Notes under the pieces: generated by a model
Told to the model about the DNA's origin: nothing
What the model saw: only the letters and a program-made list of their open reading frames with translations
Database searches by the model: none
Program-made: the position numbers and the translations under genes
In this document: positions 37,123-48,245 of the stretch, piece after piece
Position numbering within the stretch: position 1 is the first letter of the stretch
Layout: each line of letters opens with the position of its first letter
Assembly: GCA_022606135.1 (NCBI GenBank)
Contig: JABYQN010000010.1
Coordinates: forward strand, 992,001 to 1,056,000
Origin: Fomes fomentarius
Lineage: Eukaryota > Basidiomycota > Agaricomycetes > Polyporales > Polyporaceae
DNA: 64,000 nt
Reading direction: 5' to 3'

Positions 37123-40100
37123 GGGAGGCGAAGGAGAGAGTGGTCAAGAGAGTGTATGGAGGGCGGTATTGAGCGCTGACGTATACAGAATGGGGATGAG
37201 AGGATGAAGGTCGGGGTCGGGGGCGAGGGCGGGGGCGGGGGCGGATGGGTGAGTGCGGGAGGAAGCCTTTCGGCGTCGACGGTGAGTCTGATGAACGCAC
37301 TGGACGACGAGAGCCAGGCAAGTGACGGACGTGACGGGGTGACACTGACTGGCACGCTGGCTGGCACGCTGTGACAGGGCCACATTGGTTACGGTCGCAC
37401 GTTCGATGAAAGTCTTTGACCGCCTCCATGATGCTCGCAGCCAGCTGGCAGCGAACAGGCCGCTCAAGGGCAGCCGCATGCATCCTGCTGACCTGCCTCG
37501 CACAACGAGTTGACGTTCTCGGAGTGGGGCCTCGTTACTAGCGCAGCTAACGGGATATCGTGCATTCCGGTTCTGGGGGACGTCTCTAGGGAAGAGAAGA
37601 ACAAGGATATGGAGAAACCAGAAGGATCCGTGCAACTCTAAGCAGCAACGGCGCAAGACTGGCAAACTAGGTTCGAAACGACTAAGCGTGTGTTCCCCAC
37701 CATCTCCGCGCGAGCTTCGTGAAGCTCTAAGAGAGAGGGGACTGGGCAGGCTAGCAAGTGGTCCTGTCTGGAATACGCGGCTGAAGCGCTGACAGGTGTG
37801 CCATGCAATCGCCGCCGACATGAGGAGGACGCTGGGAGCGACCAGGTGGAGAGCGGACAATGGTAGTTGGGTGGATGGATGGACCCCCGGCGGCACTCGG
37901 GGCCAATTGTCGTGCGCAGACTGAGCGAGCAAGGTCAGATGCCGCCTGCGCCCCATTTGGCTTCTCGTATACGCCCACGCCTATCCACCTGCCATTGCGA
38001 GCGCAGCCTCGGAGTCCGTTCTGTCCGATTTGCGTCCCCTGCGAATCTCGAGCGACCGGTGGACAGCACACGTACTTATCACCTCTTCTCGCTCTTCATC
38101 TACCCATCTGGCCTCTCCCTTCACCCCAGCACAGGCACATCCTCACCGCGGCGCTCGTCGGCGACACCCAGCGCCATTCACCTGCGCTGCCCTCCCTTCC
38201 GCGATAGGGACGCCCACGGATCCAAGCCGTGCCCGGTCCCTATCTTCTCAGACCACTCGCGCGGCCACTGGCGGACGAGCGGCGCCGAGTTGCCACAGAG
38301 CGGACTTGCCCACACTAATTTGAACACACATATCCTGCACGGAGAGAAGCAAGCCAGACAGACCACTTTCGGGGTACAGATCTACTCGAAGCCAGTGCGA
38401 CTCGTACTGCATCCAGCACCCGTACGTCACTTCAATCGATCTGTCTTTGTCCGTGTCAGCGTCCGGTCTCGAACACGCTGTCCTACTCGACCACATCTAT
38501 AATCGACAAGCTTCCGTTTCCCCACCTTCACGCGCTGCTTTGTGCGTTGCGCTTAAACCGTGCGTGCAATCAGGCGCAACCTTGCTCGTGGGTGGGCAGA
38601 CTCCATGGAGACGGATATGGCTCTAACCACTTCCGACTCTAGGAACCCACCGTCAACGCTCAATATCAAGTCATGTCACCCGCTCGTAGCGCGCGTATCG
38701 GCCCACCTTCTGACGGCCGAAGACTCGAAGAGGGCTCAACAACGCTCCCTGACAGCTCTCCACTGCGTACATTATTTTGGCAAGGGCCGCAAGCGGTTGT
38801 CGGATGGGACATGTGCTTGTCGACGCCAGAACGAGGTAATAGGCTGAACAGCTGCTAGTCCACTCAGCCATCGACCGTATCATTGCCCTAATTCTCTCCA
38901 CTCTCTCTCTCCTTTCTGGAACGTAGCCCGAGCAGCCAATCGTAAACCCCTCGCCGGACCGCCGAGTGCACCGGCCGGCCTTCTTTCGAAACGGTTCTGG
39001 CAGCCAGCAATGAGGCTGCCAAAGTGCCCGAATCATTTTCATGATGCGGAATCTATCGAATGGGGGCATATAGGATGGTGGCAGGTAATTAAATATATTA
39101 GCCTGGAATCCTCGATGGGTCGTATGCGGTACAGTCTTCTGCGCTCTTCTCCGGCTGGGATTCGGTTGGTGTCGGATGTGAGACCACCTAATGTCGCATC
39201 ACAGTCGAGCAGCGTGCATCGAGCAAGGTGGGCGGAGTGCGCTGCAGAGATGGAGAATTCGAAGCGGGCCAATAATGCAACGAACATCGTCTGTATGCCA
39301 CCATCGATGGATCAGAAATTGAAAGCGTTTGAGCTGGAGAAACGCAATAAATCTGGATCGTGGGCGGCAGGAGGAAGGTGGCTGATGGTGATCTGCCGCG
39401 GGGAAAACAGAAAAGGCGATCCGTTGTCGTGAGTGACGCACAGGCACCCGATCTTGCACCCAGATCAAGATCATACGGGGACACACACGAGGGCTGCATA
39501 AGGCAAGTGGGGGCAGGGAGAGCGGTTGGAAGCAACATGGAACGATGACGGTGGGATCGCAGGCAGGATCTGGGGCTGGGAGCTGGACCGGTGCGATCTT
39601 GCCTGTTCCCGGGCGGCTCGCGGCTGGCGTCCAAGCTGGCACGCCCATCAGCGCAGCTACCCTGCCAGCTCCAGCCGGCCTGCAGCCCTTGCCTCCATAC
39701 GTACTCCGACCTCCCCGAACACATCTATCACCTTCCCGGTCCTTCCGACCATATGCATGTTCCATCCGTGCACCAGCTTGCCTTCAACAATCCCAGTCCA
39801 TACCTCAGCCTGCACGTTTCGAGCTCATCGATCATCCATACCATACTTGCCCCGAAGCTGCTTGTAGCTTGACTAATTCACTTGCCGTTCCATCATCATC
39901 AATCTCCAACCATCTTCCCCGTCCCTCCTCGTGGTCTCTCTTCTGAACTTACTTACCCTGCCTCCTAACGCAACTGCTCACCAACATCCACGCTCCCAGC
40001 AAATTTCCACCGCCCATTCACAACGCTTCCAACACTCTTGAATCACATACAACCATAACTGATCATGAGCTGCCGTGCCACACGAATTCGAACCAAACAC

Positions 40101-42088
40101 CGGTGCCAACAACACCCCGAACACCTCTTCAGCGTCAGCCCTCCGCCTCCATCCTCACAGTCGCACTCTCAACGTTCATTTCCACCTTGTACCCCAACGT
40201 AATCCGCGTCACATTAACTGATACTCGCCACGACATAGTTCCGACATGTCATCCTTGGCCGCCCAACAACCCGCCCGTCCACTTGAGTCGACTTGCACGA
40301 TCATCCATCTCACACACTCTCTTTGTCTCACTCTAGACCACGTCCATCATTTCAACGGAGCGCGGGCTTCTCCTCCGATGTTTGATTGCGCTCCGACCCC
40401 TAATGCCGCACATCCGCCGCCCTCTTCCGAACTGTACCTCCCAATTCCCTGCACTTTGCATCTCCCGTCTGCTAGCACTTACCGTCACTTGCAGCGCCAT
40501 CAACTTGAAGCTCTCGGTTTCAGTCTAGAAACGCTGCGGCGCGACTTGGTCCACGCCTGTCGCGCGATCACGGTCGGAGATTCTCTCTCTAGTGAAATAA
40601 TGTGCAAACGTGCATACTGTCATCTGTACATGGGTATCCGAGTGCGCCAGCGAAGAGAGCCGTGTCTGCGTTACACACGTGTACGTACTGGTACCCAAAA
40701 GCACAGTTACCCATGCCAGCGTAAGTAAGGTGAGGCACATAAAGAAAGATGAGCAAGTCCGACTACCATGTTAGAGGACGGAGCGCGCTCCACAGCTCTC
40801 TTCCGACGCCGTCCGTTGGTTCGGAGCTTGGACCATCCTAGGACGGCATACGTTGACACCGTGTGCGTGCACCGTTCGCTCTCTGTCTGGCATTCGTCGT
40901 CAGCGCTGACCAAGCAGCAACTTAGAAGCCAAGTGGATGGGCGAATAGACCTTGCTCGGACGCAGTGGGCATGGCCGCGCGGTTCGATCCAAGCCTTCCC
41001 AGCAAGTGCACATCGTCCGCGCTCTCAACACTGGTCGCGTACACGGCTCCGCAGGGGAATGTTTTCCGCTCTCAGCTACCTTCTAATCCGCCCGCCCGTC
41101 CCAGCACGACCTCTTGCAGCGCCCAAGGCGACACAAGAAACACGAATCAAGAAGCGAACGCCCGCGGCGGTGGCAGACAGCCTGGCCTTCTCTCTTCTGA
41201 ATTTTGGGACTGACAGCAGACGCACGCGGGAAGAGTAACGCTCAGACCGATGTCCGTCCCGGCCCATGGAGCATCGAACCGGGGAGCGGCCGACGTGTGC
41301 CTACTATGACCCCATTCGACCGCCTCCCTCCGTCCTCCTCAGGCAATAGCGCTACCGTGAGGCTGCGACCAGGATGTCGGGAAGCACGCTCGGTGTGCCA
41401 GCTTTGGAACTCAAACACCAAGCCCGCGATGCTGATATCCCCAAAGCCTAGACTGGCAGAGCGCTAGATGCCGACTCGATTGAATGCCGAATTCGAGTAC
41501 CTACCGCATGCGGCTCATTGTCAGCGGCGCGCACATCACTGGCATTGACAGTGATAACCAAACGTCTCACCGCGCAAACTCCCAACAGCCCAGAATAGCG
41601 CGGGCATTCCATCCCATTCCATCCCCATCGCTATCCCTAGAACCCCTGCACGTCCACGTCCATTTCCATTCCCCACCCAAGTGTCCGTCTCATCAACACG
41701 CCCACACACGTCACCAACCACCGGCCACCGGCAAGTTACGCCAACGGGTCCCCCACGGCAACTCAGAAGACCATCCATCATATCATATCACTCCACCATC
41801 CCCTGCGTCTCGAATGTTCCCTCGTTGGCTCACGCCCTGCTGGTCCCGGCAGTGCACCTAGGTCCGCAACGATGCGCGACCCTGCAGCTGTACCTCCTCG
41901 CGAACGGGACACGCGCGCGATATTGAACCTTACCCCTCACATACCACACACCAATAGAAACCCCCGGCTGCCAGACTCCACGCCCGACGCGAACCCGATC
42001 CCGAATCCGAACCGCAAACCCTCGCGCCAGACTCCGCCGCCTGCGGTCCGCTCCCCGGCAAGGACTTGCGCCTGCTCAGAGAGAGCCA

Positions 42089-42104
42089 TACTTACCAGTA
42101 AGTA
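42089..42104 (+). promoter_or_regulatory. Perfect inverted repeat TACTTAC-CA-GTAAGTA
   Basis: Seven-base arms are separated by two bases. The same heptamer recurs singly at many places in 39.9-50.4 kb. It looks like a dimeric transcription-factor site; the factor is unknown. Confidence 0.4.
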
Positions 42105-45100
42105 CTTGCCCAGAAGAAGCACGCGAACACGAGGCCGTGCGTGCCTACGTATCATCACTGCATCCTGCGTCCGGCCGTTCTCCCAGCGCATGCGTCGCGG
42201 CGTCGTCCGTACCCCTGCCTCCGCTTCCGAGCTGCCCACAGGTGAGTATGTACTATGTACATAATGTCCTGTTGGCGCACGCGCGGCGAACCTGCGCGGC
42301 GACCTGCGGCGACTTCTACTCTCCCAGGCAGAAGCAGTCGGTCCATACTATTGCATTATTACATAGAAGCCTTCCGACCTGGGATCAGGACTTTACTCGT
42401 TATGTCCTCGCAGCGCCGGAGCCGGAAGAAGCAGATTAACATCTGTCTGCGGCAAGTCTGCGGTGCTAGTGTGCCGCGCGTGCGAGCTCGGGATCGCAAT
42501 GGCATGTGGACGGAGCACTTCCATCATCCAGCCCTGTGAGTGAACTCTCAGCCACCCGTGAGTGCGTCTTGTCAATGTCATCACCAGACGGATGAACAAC
42601 CGTAGCCTACAAACACCGAGGCGGCGCAAGGCTCGCCGCTCAGCGCCTCAGCACGTACCTCGATGCTATAACGTACGAATCCACGAATCCACGATGATGT
42701 CGGCGCGCAAGCGGCGACGTCGACGCGGGCGGAACCAAGTCGGCAGTGTCGCCGGGAAGCATGTTACTTTAGGCTCCATCGTATGCTGCTTCATTGTTTG
42801 TAAGTAACGTTCAAAAAACGCACCGACAATCAACGGTCAGCAGTCGGCGCTCCAGCGGCCAGCTGGGCGTGCCTATCTTCCGCGCAGCGGCACGACAGGG
42901 CGGCGACTTCACAATGAACGTTTCGACGATGAACAGCGCCCGGGGCTGGGATCATTCGAGGTTCGAGAACCAAATGCAAGAGCTCCCCTACTTACGGACA
43001 TCATGCGACCTCGGTCCTTCTCGCTCCTCGCCTATCACCAACAGGCGTGTCACGATCAAAGTGAAACTGAGAGTGCGCCCGCGCCGCGTCGTGCAACGGA
43101 GAAGGGGGGAACAAGAGGCCTGACTCCCAGAACAAGACCTATGCTTACCTCATAGAGCCGCCTTGAGGTTGGGATTCGGAATCCAAGGCCGGGGTCCCTT
43201 GGCGCGCGCATGCATATCAATAATCGGACAGGAATCAGGATAACGATACCAAGTAACCGTGGTTATAGTTGTGTCGCCGGCTGTGCATCGTCTACCTGTG
43301 TATGTAACTTCGTTTGCCCGCTGCCAACCATGATGTTCATTCATCACGCACTCAGTACACCGACTACCGACTGACCTGACCACAGGCGCGGCCGTGCGCG
43401 CGCTCGAGACTGCACCGGGGATGTAAGATGCCGCGGAGAGCCACGGAGTCGCCGGCGACCCTTGCACAGTCTTTTCTACTGCAGGCGCGCAATCAAGAAG
43501 ATTGGCAGTTGGGCCGTCCGGATGCTGGCTTGCTTACATACGTATACAAACAGCTAGCTGCATACGTCGCAGCGGATGCGAGATGCGCCTTGACCGCGCC
43601 TGCGCACCAGCCCTGCGACACGAACGAGCCATGGCCCCATCATGCATCATCAGTGTCACGGACTCGTGGACTCGAGAGCGGGCCGCTGCCAATGGAACTC
43701 ACGAGAATTCTGTCTCGAGTCGAGTCATTCAACTGCCAGACTCACGAACTTCTGTGGTCTCCTCGCTTCAAGCAAGAGAATTGAACCGTGTCTTCTAGCT
43801 GGTTCGAAATCACCTGGTGGCTGGTGCGCGCGGACCTCCCTCTGTGAATCCAAACAGGCTAAGTAAAGGTATATAATACATACGCAGCTGATCCTCCGCA
43901 ATTCGGAGTCACGGAGTCGGGTTTCCATTCGAGAACTCAATTCGGGAATCGCACCAGGCCCCATCCAGCTCAGACGAGGATCGGCAAGGGATATACCAAA
44001 AAAAATTGACGAAATCCTTCAATTGTTACCGTGGCACAACACTTGAACACATCGCGGTCGCAACCGAGGGCGAGGGGGGTCAGGGAGGGTCGAGTCGGCA
44101 GATTTGTCATCGCCTAAGTACGTGTCGCGAGGGACGGAGAGATGTCCCGAAAAGGAATGACCCATACTGAACCTAACTGAGATCATTTTCCAGCGCCAGG
44201 GCCCGCGGCTGTCTCCTCGTCAACGTCACAGGCTACATGGGCGCCAAGAAACGCTCGGGAAAATCGTGCGACAAAACAGCTGAGCCTTCGCAGCTCGTTT
44301 CGCCAGGCAGCATCCGTGCAACGTGGAGCCGCAAGAGGAGATGGGACACAAGGCGGGATACCACATAACTCACGCCGGCCGATGTCCGCAGCGGCGCAAT
44401 GGCTCAACACAGGAACAGAACAGAACGTGAAGCTTCAGAGATCCGGACCGTCGCGGTGGCGTTCGCGGCTCGCGACCCGGTATTGGACGTTTGCGCAAGG
44501 CTGAAGGGAGAAAATTTGGAAAGGTTCAATATGATGGTTGACCGTTGAACGTTCAATTGTTACAATCTGGCTGGAAGCTCTGGGAACGCGGCGGCGGGGG
44601 TGGCAGTCCCACAAATGCATGGGCCATGTGTGAGGATGACTAGGCGCGCGGGACCAGTGTCGCGGACAAAGATATCATACGCAGATCGCGCCCGCACCTG
44701 CGGCTGGTGGTGTTCCGGATGGCCTTGGTTAGGAGACGGTCTGATGAGGAAAAATGAACGGGAGCGGAGGAGGAGGACCACGAAGGGGGAAATATCGAGG
44801 CGGCTAATGACGTAAGTAAATAAGAACTACAAGGAGACGATGGTAAGTGAACGACAACACACGGGTCCGCGGGAGACACGCGGACTGAGCAAAGAACCCG
44901 TGGACGTAGTAGGATGATGTCGACGAGACTCGCGGTGGAAACAAAGAGACGGGAGCTGTCGTCTGGAGAGGGTTACAACGGACTGGAACTATGGACATCA
45001 GAAGTGGAAGCCGTCTGGCGCAAGGTGGATGGCCGAATGGGGAGTGCGAGTTTGTGTGAGACGAGGAGCTCTGTCGGATGCACTCCCATATTACTGATGG

Positions 45101-45125
45101 CAGATCGCCCCTCCTCCTTATTCTC

Positions 45126-45154
45126 TTATCCGGCCGATAACCCCTAGGGATAAG
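45126..45154 (+). promoter_or_regulatory. GATA-site cluster upstream of the cyclin gene
   Basis: A perfect palindrome TTATCCGGCCGATAA (45126-45140) contains two opposed GATA sites, and a third (GGGATAAG) ends at 45154. It lies about 1 kb upstream of the cyclin ATG. Fungal GATA factors act in nitrogen, iron and light responses, but the regulator here is not known. Confidence 0.4.
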
Positions 45155-46127
45155 CCCTTTCGGGACATAAATGCTGTCTTCCGAGGAGAGGCGCCCATGA
45201 CGGAAGATGCCAGTGTGGAGACGCGGATGCCAGGAAAGGCAAGAAGGCAGCCGCGATGTTTAGCCGGAGACGGTGCCACGAGGCTACCACTACACTCAGC
45301 CTGGGCATGCTAACGGACGCTAGCTGGCGACCGCCACAGTGGGGCCTGGGGAGGGCCGGCGGACAGGTCGCAAGGGATGTCTGTAGCGGGATGAAGATGG
45401 GACACAATCAAGAAGTAAGCGAGTTACGACAGCTGCTTGAACGCGACGGCGCAATTGCAAGGCAAATGGCCATCCGAAGCAGCGACTCGCAGCGACTCAT
45501 CCAGCGCAAACGTACGCAACAAGACGCCCAACAGAACCCGTTCCTCCTTCCTCACAACGCGTCTCTCCGTTGTGCCACTCAGATCTCTCCAAGATTGACC
45601 CCAACCGACTCCCATCACCCACGAATACGTTCTTCGCCCCCATTTTCTCTTATTTCCCGCTGCGCATCTCAGAAGCCGCCTGCCATAACGGGGACACTGC
45701 AGCAGGTAACGTGACGTGCACGCGCACAGAAGGTCTCGTGGGCTGACAGCTCCTGCCGCATAAGGGCGAAAAGGGGGGAAAGGCTATGGGGAATCCCCAG
45801 CTGATGGGCAGCGCCGTGATGCCGGACGGGCGGATGATTGATGTCGGGCGAGCAGGAGGGAAAAAGAAGGGGCGGGAAATGGCGAAAGGTTTTGCGGGGT
45901 GCGAAAAGGGGGAACGTGCCCCTAGGTTTAGCGTTTGTGTTGTTGGGCAGCGGCCAGATCTGGATCTGGGATGGAGTTGCGGATATGCTGACGGATTTGG
46001 GAAATGGTGATTGGGATTGGGATGGGGCGTGTGTCTCAAATTTGCGGTTACCGTCCTCGTCTCCTCATCCACTCCGTTCTTTTATTTCCCTCTTCCTCAC
46101 CCTTCCACTTTCCATCATACCATACTT

Positions 46128-48245
46128 ATGCATGGCCCTTATTACGCCCATCGCCCTCTCCTCCCTCCCTCACCTGATCCTTCTCCAATGTCCACCGCTA
46201 CTCTTCCTCTTCCTATTCAACTTGCCTCTCCCTGGTCAGACTGGAGGCCAACAAAGTCTGAGGCACCCCCAACTCCCCCTCTCTCCTCTATTCCTCAAAG
46301 ACGCGTTCTAGTACACCACCATCACACCCCAACCGTCCTTCCTCCAATCTCTCACTTCGACAGGAGTATCTCGCGTCATTCACCAGGTATGTGCCTTCGT
46401 TTCCGTCCGCGCGAGTACGCGCATCCTCATTATTCGAACAAAGTCACTCCGCCACCTACCGATGATTGGGAGAACAAGTATGATCCCCGCTCCTACCGCC
46501 TTCCCTCCGTCATCGCACCTCACCCTTCTCGTTCGCTCGAGGTCTCACCCTCGTCCTCACACTGTGACGCTCCTGAAGATCCCTTCGCCTCCACCTCCTA
46601 TCAACTCGACTGGTTTGGAAGCGACTCACACCGCTCGGCGCGTTTCATCGCGGAGAAGACATGTGAGATGATCTGCTACCTCTGGTTCTCTACCATCTCT
46701 AGCACCTCTGCCTCTCCGTCCAAGCGCAATCGCGTCGCGTCCTCCCAACATCCTTCCTTCTCTCCCCATAGTAATCCCTCCACTGCCAAGCTTCAGTTCT
46801 CCGTCTCGCCTGCCTTCACGCGCTTCATGCAAAAAGTACTCGAGACGACCCAAGTCAGCCAGTCCGTCATCGTATTATCATTACACTACATCTACCGTCT
46901 CAAGGGGCGTAATCCTTACACCTCCGGGCAGGCCGGCAGCGAGTACAGGGTGGCTATCGCGGCCCTCATGCTCGCGAACAAGTTCGTGGACGAGTAAGCG
47001 CGTTCTTTTGACCTGCGCATGGCTTGGTCTGACGCGCTTTTCTTGTGCAGCAATACGTACACGAACAAGACGTGGTCTGAGGTGTCGGGAATCGAACTCT
47101 CCGAGGTGAATCGGATGGAGCGCGAGTTTCTCCTTGGCATAGACTTTGACCTCTATGTTGACAAGAACACGTACGACGGATGGCTGCGGGTGCTCACTGG
47201 ACTGGTGAGCCACAAGGAGCAGGACTCTAAGACATGGAAGCGCGCGCGGTACTCTGTCCGGGCTTCGCACCGGCCACAGTGTCACAGGAACGCTCACCTC
47301 ACTCCGTCACGTGCTTCGTCACACCGCGCACGATCGTCCTCGCCGCGCCGCGCCTCGATATGTGCCGTCTCTCATCCCGCGCCGTCCTACCCCTTTCATC
47401 CTCAACATTACACTTCCGCCCCGCCACTTCCTCCGCAGCTCGTCGCCCAGCCTGTTGCATACTCCTCTCCGCCTCGGCCAGAATGCCCTTCCGGCTATAA
47501 GCGCACAGCTTCCGACGCCTTCTCGCCCACTTCGGCGTCATTCCCGGCCGCCGCCCAGCAGCCCCCCACCCAGGTCCCAAGGCGCATGCACGGCCTCTCG
47601 CTCGATATCCCGCAACTCACCGCACATGCGCACTCTCGGGAAAGCTCCGCATCGCCTCTGGAGTCGTTGCAATCTTTCTCGAAGCTCACACTTGGCGCCT
47701 CACCCATTGACAACGGGCCTGTCCAGGTTTGGCCCGTCCGGCACGACGAGTATCCGCGCACGCTGGTTTCTGCATATCGGATGGACGATCAGCGTCCGCC
47801 GGTCGCGCCTCAGCAGCTGTACTTCTACTCGCTCGCAGGGTCGCCCATGGAGTCTGAGGAAGAGAGTCGCTCGCGCAAGGCCCGGCTAAGGTACCACCAG
47901 CCCCCTCCGCCGAGCGCCGCGATCTACCAGTATTCAACGTCGATGCCGACGGTCGTTCAGTCGGCGTCAACGAGCCCATATGAGATGCACTCGCATGTGC
48001 CCCCTCCTCAGCTCGTCTTGCCGCCCTTCTCACAAGTGTCACAAGGATGGCCAACGACCGCCACGATGCGCACTGCGGAGACGACGCAGCTGCCTCCGAT
48101 CCATGTCGAGCAGCCTATGCACCATGGCTCGTCCGTCCCCTCTGCAACGTTTGCGAACGCAGGTCCGCCTGGAGTTCAGTTCTACTCTACAATGACGCCA
48201 GACGTAGGCCCGCATTATTACAGGGCGCGCGGGCGGCAGGTATAA
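46128..48245 (+). CDS. Pcl/Pho80-family cyclin, Clg1-like
   Basis: This cyclin of the PF08613 type would partner a Pho85/Cdk5-like kinase. The start at 46128 (MHGPYYAHRPLLPPS) follows a pyrimidine-rich leader. A Pro/Ser-rich N-terminal region leads to the cyclin box: FIAEKTCEMICYLWFS, FTRFMQKVLETTQVSQSV, IVLSLHYIYRLKGRNPYT, RVAIAALMLANKFVDD, then across an intron (about 46996-47051) NTYTNKTWSEVSGIEL, NRMEREFLLGIDFDLYVD and TYDGWLRVLTGLV. The C-terminal third is low-complexity Ser/Pro/Tyr/His-rich and ends at 48245. The box spacing resembles Clg1 of budding yeast and Pas1 of fission yeast more than Pho80 itself. A short intron near 46387-46440 or 47240-47290 is possible because the frame is open either way. 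The gene sits alone between two large gene-poor regions. Confidence 0.82.

Larger units (their letters stand above)
37123..46127. other. About 9-kb region without recognisable genes
   Basis: Between the divergent CHS7 and cyclin starts there is no open frame with a known motif or coherent exon chain. The longest open stretches (for example 37867-38502 and 39199-39765) are Ser/Arg/Pro-rich, as expected of GC- and CT-rich noncoding DNA. Pyrimidine-rich promoter-like stretches occur near 39780-40330 and 46060-46120. A G-run array (about 37206-37245, GGGGGC units) lies just upstream of CHS7. Several GTAAGTA/TACTTAC heptamers are present (see findings). No tRNA could be supported. Confidence 0.6.

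Noticed and set aside
37206..37245. G-run array as a functional G-quadruplex
   Set aside because: Runs are real, but C-rich/CT-rich tracts on the coding strand are common in fungal promoters; there is nothing more to support a special role.
37867..38502. 211-codon open frame upstream of CHS7
   Set aside because: Ser/Arg/Pro-rich throughout, no motif, no splice context, overlapping open frames on both strands; it looks like noncoding GC-rich sequence.
39188..39765. Overlapping minus-strand open frames of 178 and 188 codons
   Set aside because: Low-complexity translation with no domain and no conserved exon structure; two frames equally open.
41265..41325. tRNA-like B-box sequence on the minus strand (CCGGTTCGATGC)
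   Set aside because: The T-arm does not pair and no acceptor stem or A box fits at the right distance.
43790..43825. GGTTCGAAATCACC resembling a tRNA T-arm
   Set aside because: Stem bases do not pair and no D-arm or acceptor stem lies upstream.
45838..46311. 157-codon plus-strand frame overlapping the cyclin start
   Set aside because: The cyclin frame explains the region; this frame's hydrophobic tail comes from the pyrimidine-rich leader.
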